Shown here: in pieces, positions 58,880 through 64,000 of the stretch
Numbering within the stretch: the first letter of the stretch is position 1
How the letters are laid out: each line of letters opens with the position of its first letter
Assembly: GCF_900111875.1 (NCBI RefSeq)
Contig: NZ_FOJU01000001.1
Location: 682,001-746,000, forward strand
Length of the DNA stretch: 64,000 bases
Source of the DNA: Poseidonocella pacifica
Lineage (GTDB): Bacteria; Pseudomonadota; Alphaproteobacteria; Rhodobacterales; Rhodobacteraceae
Direction of reading: 5' to 3'
Made by a program: the position numbers and the translations under genes
Notes under the pieces: model-generated
The model's input: the letters and a program-made list of their open reading frames with translations, nothing else
What the model was told of the DNA's origin: nothing
Database searches by the model: none

Positions 58880-59718
58880 AGGTTAAACGTCTTTTGTATC
58901 TCGGCCAATTTGGCCGGGTCGGTGATCTCATTGCGATCCACGACGTTGATCTTGTTCTGCATCTTGCCACGCCGCTCAAACATGTTCTGGCCGTGGTCGA
59001 TCATATAGCAAGCCGCCCGAAATGGGATTGCCTGCAGGATGCGGCCATAAAACCCGCAGACCGCTATTACCGTCGAGTGAGACGTCAGGGGTTTGAGAAG
59101 CGCGGCGTGGCGCTTGTTGCGGCGAAAATCGACGTAGACCGCGCTTGAAGTGCCGCAGTGGATGTAAAAATTATCCATCTTGCCGATCCGGCCGGAACTG
59201 ACCTGAACACAATAGCCTTGCTCCACGAAATACCCGTGGCCGTTGTTGTCGCGCAGGATATACGCCACCGTCTCAGGGTGCAGCAGGTCGTCGGCATCGT
59301 GCTGCACATAGTAGCCATCGCCAGATGTGGTTGCGGCGAAATGGTCGATCAACTGACGGCGCTTGTACCCCTTGTCATAAAAACGATCGGAGACGGTCGA
59401 GGTGATGAAGGTGATCCGCTCATCTTGGGGAATGCCCTCGGGTCGGTCCTGTCCGCAGATCACGGCTCGCCACCGACCATCGGTTTGCGCCTGAATGGCG
59501 TGGAGGGTCTGGGTCAGGTTGGCTTCGACACGGTCCCAATCAGGGGCCCGGCGGCGCGATACGAGTGGTATTGCAAAGAGCACTTCAGGCGCGGGCGACG
59601 GTGTTGCCGGAGGATTGAACGCAGCCCACGCCTTCCCCTTTATCCGCTTCAGGTTCATCGAGACCCGTTTGCGGGTATCCTTCACGCGGCGTTTCAGCGG
59701 CCTTTGTGTCTTGGTCAT
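58876..59718 (-). CDS. Glycosyltransferase-like protein coupled to xthA
   Basis: A 280-residue GT-A-like protein. A strongly basic N-terminus (residues 1-30) leads to the sugar-nucleotide domain from about 45 (VLFAIPLVSRR) and a QHDADDLLHP motif at 139-148 with Asp141-Asp144. It lacks a membrane helix. Its ATG overlaps the xthA stop (ATGA, 59715-59718), so it is read from the same mRNA as the DNA-repair exonuclease. The donor and acceptor are unknown. Confidence 0.78.
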   Translation of the reverse strand: MTKTQRPLKRRVKDTRKRVSMNLKRIKGKAWAAFNPPATPSPAPEVLFAIPLVSRRRAPDWDRVEANLTQTLHAIQAQTDGRWRAVICGQDRPEGIPQDERITFITSTVSDRFYDKGYKRRQLIDHFAATTSGDGYYVQHDADDLLHPETVAYILRDNNGHGYFVEQGYCVQVSSGRIGKMDNFYIHCGTSSAVYVDFRRNKRHAALLKPLTSHSTVIAVCGFYGRILQAIPFRAACYMIDHGQNMFERRGKMQNKINVVDRNEITDPAKLAEIQKTFNL

Positions 59719-60497
59719 GCCGCCAACTCTACCCAGACCGGGACGTGATCCGAGGGTTTTTCCCCGCCGCGTACTTCGCGTTCGATCTCACAATCAACAA
59801 GAAGGTCGGCGCAGGACGGCGAGAGCAGGAAGTGATCGATGCGGATGCCGTCGTCGCGATTCCACGCGCCGGCCTGATAATCCCAGAATGAGTAATGGCC
59901 CGCCCCCTGAACACGGGCGCGGAAGGCTTCGGTAAGCCCGAGATTGAGCAGCCGGCGAAACGCGGCGCGGGATTCGGGCCGGAACAGCGCATCCTCACGC
60001 CATGCCTCGGGGCGTTTGGCGTCTTCTGCCTGGGGGATGATGTTATAGTCGCCGGCCATCAGGAAGGGCATTTCCGTCTCCAAAAGTGCCTCGGCACGTG
60101 CCTTCAACCGCTCCATCCACGCCAGCTTGTAGTCGTACTTCGGTCCCGGCGCGGGATTGCCATTTGGAAGGTACAGGCCGCACACCCGAACGGCCTCAGT
60201 ATCGCCCACGACAGTTGCCTCGATATAGCGCGCCTGTTCGTCAGTATCATCGCCCGGCAGTCCGCGCGTCACATCTTCAAGGGGAAATTTCGACAGGATG
60301 GCGACCCCGTTGAAGCCCTTCTGTCCGTGGGTTTCGAGATTATAGCCGCGATCCTCAAAGATTTCGCGCGGCACGTTTTCATCGACCGATTTTATTTCCT
60401 GAAGAACCGCCACATCCGGCTGCGCAGCGTCGAGCCAGTCCGAAAGCGCCTGCACACGCGCTTTGATGCCGTTGATGTTGAACGTTGCGATCCGCAT
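59715..60497 (-). CDS. xthA: Exodeoxyribonuclease III
   Basis: AP endonuclease and 3' exonuclease of base-excision repair, 260 residues. ATFNINGIKAR, VLQEIKS (metal Glu), CGLYLPNGN, GDYNIIPQ, RIDHFLLS and SDHVPVW mark the EEP-nuclease active site. ATG 60497 follows GGAGAGCC. It is the first gene of a two-gene unit with the glycosyltransferase. Confidence 0.96.
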   Translation of the reverse strand: MRIATFNINGIKARVQALSDWLDAAQPDVAVLQEIKSVDENVPREIFEDRGYNLETHGQKGFNGVAILSKFPLEDVTRGLPGDDTDEQARYIEATVVGDTEAVRVCGLYLPNGNPAPGPKYDYKLAWMERLKARAEALLETEMPFLMAGDYNIIPQAEDAKRPEAWREDALFRPESRAAFRRLLNLGLTEAFRARVQGAGHYSFWDYQAGAWNRDDGIRIDHFLLSPSCADLLVDCEIEREVRGGEKPSDHVPVWVELAA

Positions 60498-60651
60498 GGA
60501 GGCTCTCCTTTGGGCGCAGGTATCCCGCAGTGGGCGGCCAAGAGCAAGCATCAAGGCAAGGCAAAGTTACGGGGCGATTCGCACAAGATTGCCGTTGCGC
60601 GCATCCAAAACACCCGCTGTTGCAACCGAACGCCCCAAAATTTTTACCGCA

Positions 60652-60657
60652 TATAAT
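60652..60657 (+). promoter_or_regulatory. Candidate -10 box of the repeat-protein cassette
   Basis: A perfect TATAAT lies in the AT-rich 290-base gap between xthA and the repeat gene. It would leave a leader of about 125 bases. No good -35 box is found at 16-18 bases, so the promoter is only tentative. The leader also contains TTAA elements (60691-60709) with nine-base spacing, which does not match the CtrA site TTAA-N7-TTAA. Confidence 0.35.
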
Positions 60658-60787
60658 CAATATCTTGCCGCCAATTTCTCCCTCTGATTGCATTAACGAT
60701 CAACCTTAACAAGAAATAATACTTGGCAGAACAACCTAGAGGTGTATTCAATTCAGGCATCGAATTTGCCATCTGGGAGCGCTGAAA

Positions 60788-61339
60788 ATGACTGCATTGA
60801 AAAAGTTTGAGACCGCCCTTGCCGAGACCCTCGGCTTTGACATGGACATGGGCGATGCCACCGGAGCGTTCGTCTCCTGGTCCGGCCCGGAAGAGACCGC
60901 CGACACGATGCTGGGTGAGGCCGTCGAGGCTTGCGTAAGCTGGTCCGAGCCGCGGGCACGTGAAATCCACGCCGGTGACGAAACAGGGGCATTCGTCTCC
61001 TGGTCGGGTCCGACCGCCACCGAAGCCCATTCCGGCGATGCCACCGAAGCGTTTGTGTCCTGGTCCGGCCCTGAAGCGACACGCGCCGATGCAGGCGACG
61101 CAACCGGTGCCTTCGTGAGCTGGTCCGGCCCGACCGCCACCGAAGCCCACGCAGGCGACGCGACCGAAGCGTTCGTGTCCTGGTCCGGCCCCGAAACGGC
61201 TTCCGCAGCCGACGAAGGTGACGCGGCTGGTGCCTATGTATCCTGGTCCGGTCCCGAAGCTGGCACTCGCGCTGAAAGCGGCGACGTGACCGGCGCATGC
61301 GTGTCTTGGTCCGAGCCTCAGATCCGCGTGATCAAGTAA
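60788..61339 (+). CDS. Eight-repeat GDATGAFVSWSGP protein, unknown function
   Basis: A 183-residue acidic protein. After a 21-residue helical N-terminus (TALKKFETALAETLGF core) the whole rest is eight tandem units of 19-21 residues: consensus GDATGAFVSWSGP plus a variable 7-8 residue spacer. Units run at residues 22, 43, 63, 83, 103, 123, 144 and 165. The Trp is invariant. Units 2 and 8 carry ACVSWSEP with Cys; the six others carry A-F/Y-V-S-W-S-G-P. No signal peptide, no membrane helix. GGGAGCG lies upstream. It resembles a repetitive precursor or a beta-type repeat scaffold; neither is proven, and an uncharacterised DUF model may exist. Confidence 0.85.
   Translation: MTALKKFETALAETLGFDMDMGDATGAFVSWSGPEETADTMLGEAVEACVSWSEPRAREIHAGDETGAFVSWSGPTATEAHSGDATEAFVSWSGPEATRADAGDATGAFVSWSGPTATEAHAGDATEAFVSWSGPETASAADEGDAAGAYVSWSGPEAGTRAESGDVTGACVSWSEPQIRVIK
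60851..61336 (+). repeat. Eight tandem ~60-bp coding repeats
   Basis: DNA units are at 60851-60913, 60914-60973, 60974-61033, 61034-61093, 61094-61153, 61154-61216, 61217-61279 and 61280-61336. Units 3-4 and 5-6 look like a two-unit (120-base) duplication, both reading TATEAH then GDATEAF. Codons for the invariant core vary between units (TCC or AGC for Ser, GGC or GGT for Gly), so the repeats have been kept by selection on protein rather than made by recent slippage. Confidence 0.9.
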
Positions 61340-61402
61340 GCCGTCGGGGCATCATTTCAGGGAGGCGCGAGGCGCGTCTTCTACACATCAGGGAGAAGAC
61401 CA

Positions 61403-62467
61403 GTGACCAACATTTTAGCCTTTCGCCCCCTGAAATCCCGCCCGGACCTTACGGAACGATGCGCGGCGCTGACCACGTGTTTCGCCGCGCACCGCCGCTC
61501 TGAGAGCGATGTCTTCTGGCTGAAGGAAAACGCCGAACTTCTCAATATCATGGAGAGCGGGGGGCTTCGTCCCGGTACGGTTGCGCTTGCGCCGCTTGGC
61601 CATCTCTATGAGACGATCCTCGAACGTATCGCTTTCTTTCCACAGTACTATCGGTTCTTTCTCTCCATCTGCCTCGATCTCGAAGACCTCGGGATGACGG
61701 GGGAAGCCGGTCTGCGCATGTCCGAATGGATCGCTGCGCAAGGACTGCCCGAAGGGGAATTGTCAGATCTCCAGCGGCTTGAGGCACAACGTTTGCTGGC
61801 CCGCCGCGGAGTCGATGCGATGCCGCACGATCCGGGGTTGGCGGACCGTGTACGCCGCTTCATTCGTCGGCCGCACTTCTTCGCCGTGCCAAACAAGAAG
61901 GCGGCGTATGAGTTGACGCACGCAGTCTTCTACCTCTCGGAATACGGGCGCCGCGATCCGCTTATCGATGCGGAAACCGCGCAGAGCCTTCATTTCGCGG
62001 GTATCCTCGCCTTGCTGGATCAGAACGTCGATCTGCTGGCTGAAATTTGTATCGCGATGCGGTTCGCCGCGCTGGATGTGCCGGATTACTGGGAATCCTG
62101 GATCGCCCGTAGCGTGCAAAGCTATGAGCTGCGTACCGGCCCCGAGGCCACCGTCAATGATGACTACCACAGCTATTTCATGGTCAACTGGCTTCAGGCC
62201 GTGCGGGGCGCAGGCGCTTTTGATGGTGACTATTCCCCTGATCGCATGAGCTTTTTCCGGATGCCTACGGAGGGATCCGCCTTGAGGGGCCTGTCTCGAT
62301 CTCTTCTGTCGTTCGATGGCGTGCGCCGTGGCGACTGGAAGTCAATGCAAGCAGAGGTAGAAAAAAACCTTGAAATCTCTGCTCTGAACGTCCTCAATGC
62401 GACCGAGGAGTCGACGCCGTTCTTCGATGCATTCTTTGAATGTTTCGCGCGCACTGCGTCCGTGTGA
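61403..62467 (+). CDS. DUF6902-like helical protein
   Basis: A 354-residue, mainly alpha-helical protein resembling the uncharacterised DUF6902 group of Rhodobacterales. Long stretches such as YETILERIAFFPQYYRFFLSI (near 69-89), PHFFAVPNKKAAYELTHAVFYLSEYG, and ALLDQNVDLLAEICIAMRFAAL suggest helical-repeat bundles. No catalytic motif or signal peptide. The start is GTG 61403 after GGGAGAAG. It lies 63 bases after the repeat protein and 11 before the EamA start, so the three are likely one unit. Confidence 0.78.
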   Translation: MTNILAFRPLKSRPDLTERCAALTTCFAAHRRSESDVFWLKENAELLNIMESGGLRPGTVALAPLGHLYETILERIAFFPQYYRFFLSICLDLEDLGMTGEAGLRMSEWIAAQGLPEGELSDLQRLEAQRLLARRGVDAMPHDPGLADRVRRFIRRPHFFAVPNKKAAYELTHAVFYLSEYGRRDPLIDAETAQSLHFAGILALLDQNVDLLAEICIAMRFAALDVPDYWESWIARSVQSYELRTGPEATVNDDYHSYFMVNWLQAVRGAGAFDGDYSPDRMSFFRMPTEGSALRGLSRSLLSFDGVRRGDWKSMQAEVEKNLEISALNVLNATEESTPFFDAFFECFARTASV

Positions 62468-62478
62468 GAGATGACAAC

Positions 62479-63525
62479 TTGACCAGAACTGCTTCATCCA
62501 CGGCGCTTCTTGGCGCCGGCCTTGTCGGATTGTACACGATTGTCATGTCCGCGGCGGATGGGGTGACAAAGTTCTTTTCCGGCGCCTTCGCTGCGCCGCA
62601 ACTCTTCTTCTTCTCCGGTCTGTTCGTCTCGGCCCTTTGCCTTCTCTCTTCAAGGTTGAACCGCGATGGAAGCCAGCGCCTCGTGACCTCGCACCCATGG
62701 GCGATGGCGGCGCGGTCGGCGTTGACCGTGGTTGCCGCCGTCTGCTTTTACTACGCCTTCAAGACCCTCGCCATGGCGGAGGTCTTTATCTTTATCGGCA
62801 TGATGCCGATCCTTGCCGGGTTGCTGGCCCGACCGATCTTGCGCGAACGAGTCGGAAGTCGCGGTTGGATGGCGCTTGGGGCAGGGGCCTTGGGGATCAT
62901 CTGTCTTTTCCCCGACGGCCTTGCCGGAATGCAAGTCGGCCATATTCTCGCGTTGATGGCCTGCTTGAGCGGAACGGTCTCGATGATCCTCGCTCGTTAT
63001 ATCGGACAGCAGGAATCGCGCCCGCTTTCGCTGGTCTTCTATCCCAACCTCGCCCTGTGCCTAAGCAGCGGCGCGGTTCTGCCGTTCGTCTATCTGCCGA
63101 TGGGGATGGTCGATCTGGGCTGGGCCGCTGTCTACGCGGTTCTGCTGTTCGCGGGGCGGTATATGGTCGTCCACGCGCTCAAACTCATGTCAGCGCATGC
63201 CGTCATGGCGCTCGTGAACATGCAGTTCGTCTGGATGGTGCTGATTGGCGCTTGGGTCTTTGGCGAGTTGCCGGGCGCAAACATCTATCTCGGCGCGGCT
63301 ATCGTGATCGCCTCTGGCCTCTTGCTCATCGTGGATCAGGCGCGGCGCGGACAGGCGCCGGTGCCTGCGCGCCGTTACGCACCCGCTGTCGCGCGGTTCG
63401 GCCCCCAACCCAGAGGCGCGGGCGCGGCGCGGGCGATCAGATCGAAAAGCTCGTCCCACACCCGCAAGAACTCGTGGCATTGGGATTATCGATCACAAAT
63501 CGTGCGCCAATCAATTCTTCGCTGA
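62479..63525 (+). CDS. EamA/DMT transporter with long basic tail
   Basis: A 348-residue carrier with two EamA repeats: GLVGLYTIVMSAADGVTKFFSG in the first and SGTVSMILARYIGQQESRPLSL in the second, ten predicted helices. TTG 62479 is taken as start (GAGAG upstream); GTG 62464 and ATG 62440 are alternatives. After the last helix (near 290) about 60 residues continue as a basic, low-complexity tail (RRYAPAVARFGPQPRGAGAA) that runs 89 bases antisense into erpA. That tail may be a read-through extension. It may export a product of the repeat-protein cassette. Confidence 0.82.
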   Translation: MTRTASSTALLGAGLVGLYTIVMSAADGVTKFFSGAFAAPQLFFFSGLFVSALCLLSSRLNRDGSQRLVTSHPWAMAARSALTVVAAVCFYYAFKTLAMAEVFIFIGMMPILAGLLARPILRERVGSRGWMALGAGALGIICLFPDGLAGMQVGHILALMACLSGTVSMILARYIGQQESRPLSLVFYPNLALCLSSGAVLPFVYLPMGMVDLGWAAVYAVLLFAGRYMVVHALKLMSAHAVMALVNMQFVWMVLIGAWVFGELPGANIYLGAAIVIASGLLLIVDQARRGQAPVPARRYAPAVARFGPQPRGAGAARAIRSKSSSHTRKNSWHWDYRSQIVRQSILR

Positions 63526-63760
63526 AGTCGATTACCGCGTTGGCAAGGAAGGGCAGGGAGACCTGATCCACCACCACGCGTTCGCCGGCGCGTTCCAGGA
63601 CGAGGTCGTCCTGCGCCGGGGCATCGAGTTTGATCTCATACTGAAACCCTGAACAACCGCCGCCTTCGACAGCAACGCGCAGCGCTTGGCCCTGTGCATT
63701 TGCTCCGATCTCGGCAAGGCGTTCAAAGGCACGGTCGGTAACTTTCGGCGGCAGGTTCAT
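63437..63760 (-). CDS. erpA: A-type iron-sulfur insertion protein
   Basis: A 107-residue HesB/IscA-family carrier that delivers Fe-S clusters. The three conserved Cys are Cys36 (GGGCSGFQY), and Cys99 and Cys101 (SSCGCGTSF). The name ErpA or IscA cannot be separated by length alone; no isc operon is near. ATG 63760 was chosen, with ATG 63772 a possible alternative. Its 3' end overlaps the EamA tail by 89 bases. Divergent from the dGTPase gene. Confidence 0.93.
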   Translation of the reverse strand: MNLPPKVTDRAFERLAEIGANAQGQALRVAVEGGGCSGFQYEIKLDAPAQDDLVLERAGERVVVDQVSLPFLANAVIDFSEELIGARFVIDNPNATSSCGCGTSFSI

Positions 63761-63837
63761 CGCGGGCCCCATGGGTTTCTAATCTGGTCTCCTTACCATA
63801 TACGAACCCCGACCGAGACCGACAAGGACCAGCTCCC

Positions 63838-64000
63838 ATGCGCGCGGCATATGCAACCGATCCAAGCCTTTCCCGCGGGCGACTTTTCGCAGAAGAGGAA
63901 AGCGCCTTTCGCTCCTGTTTCCAACGCGACCGCGACCGGATCATCCACGCCTCCGCCTTTCGCAGGCTCAAGCACAAGACGCAGGTTTTCGTTGAGCATG
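63838..64000 (+). CDS. dgt: dGTPase-family protein (5' part only)
   Basis: The first 54 codons are visible before the window ends: [20 protein letters not shown] then [30 protein letters not shown]. This is the start of the deoxyguanosinetriphosphate triphosphohydrolase-like HD family, whose RDRDRIIHS...[10 protein letters not shown] block precedes the HD motif. AAGGA lies nine bases before ATG 63838. It would hydrolyse dNTPs to nucleosides and triphosphate. Confidence 0.88.
   Translation, partial: MRAAYATDPSLSRGRLFAEEESAFRSCFQRDRDRIIHASAFRRLKHKTQVFVEH

Noticed and set aside
60691-60709. Possible CtrA site before the repeat-protein gene
   Set aside because: The two TTAA elements are nine bases apart, whereas the CtrA motif needs seven.
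60851-61336. CRISPR-like array
   Set aside because: The ~60-base units are contiguous, in frame, and differ in codons while keeping amino acids; they are coding repeats without spacers.

Overview
The window reads as chromosomal DNA of a marine-type Rhodobacterales (roseobacter-like) alphaproteobacterium. The evidence is high G+C with strong G/C third-position bias, a GTTC-N7-GTTC SOS box in front of uvrA, a Fur-family regulator without the CxxC zinc motifs, a DksA homologue with only one zinc-finger cysteine, PntAB, DUF1127, DUF6314 and DUF6902-type proteins, and a cytochrome b561-YceI fusion. I would not name a genus. No rRNA, tRNA, CRISPR array, insertion sequence or prophage was recognised. 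Nearly everything is housekeeping or central metabolism, with two accessory-looking spots near 42.9-43.7 kb and 60.8-63.5 kb.

Layout. 0-8.3 kb: glyoxylate and amino-acid carbon metabolism (malate synthase G with GlcG-like protein, a C26 amidohydrolase, kynureninase), then the transhydrogenase operon pntAB. 8.3-16.1 kb: a tiny secreted cysteine protein, purB, a DUF6314 protein, a hydrolase-OsmC fusion, an MFS carrier and SOS-controlled uvrA. 16.2-20.8 kb: mmsB, a glycosyltransferase, a GCS2-type ligase and a CorC/CNNM membrane protein. 21-28.3 kb: a xerD operon divergent from aroK-aroB, then ssb, a lytic transglycosylase, and mmsA divergent from a LysR regulator. 29.4-34.8 kb: a CBS protein, coaD, two tandem DUF1127 mini-genes, an M48 protease, a BCCT carrier and the b561-YceI fusion. 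34.9-42.8 kb: fatty-acid synthesis and envelope genes (fabD, fabG, acpP, a convergent PilZ-domain protein, fabF, mltG), then lepA.

43-54 kb: an AT-rich orphan gene, a small membrane protein, tyrS divergent from anmK, a three-subunit PaoABC-like molybdenum aldehyde oxidoreductase, a DUF985 cupin, eno, an EamA carrier, a Fur/Mur regulator and a TerB/DUF533 protein. 54.8-60.5 kb: a MoxR ATPase / small membrane protein / VWA cassette, dksA, a flavin monooxygenase, and a glycosyltransferase coupled to xthA. 60.8-63.5 kb: a protein made almost entirely of eight ~20-residue GDATGAFVSWSGP-type repeats, followed on the same strand by a DUF6902-like helical protein and an EamA exporter. The window closes with erpA and the start of a dGTPase gene.

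How the parts connect. fabD-fabG-acpP-fabF supply fatty-acid elongation. aroK-aroB feed chorismate synthesis, and kynureninase removes tryptophan-derived kynurenine. mmsA and mmsB act in valine and methylmalonate-semialdehyde catabolism. mltG, the SLT protein and anmK act on peptidoglycan and its recycling. uvrA, ssb, xthA and xerD maintain DNA. The strongest candidate for an undescribed system is the repeat-protein / DUF6902 / EamA cassette at 60.8-63.5 kb. Its repeats are kept at protein level while their codons differ, and no function can be assigned from sequence.
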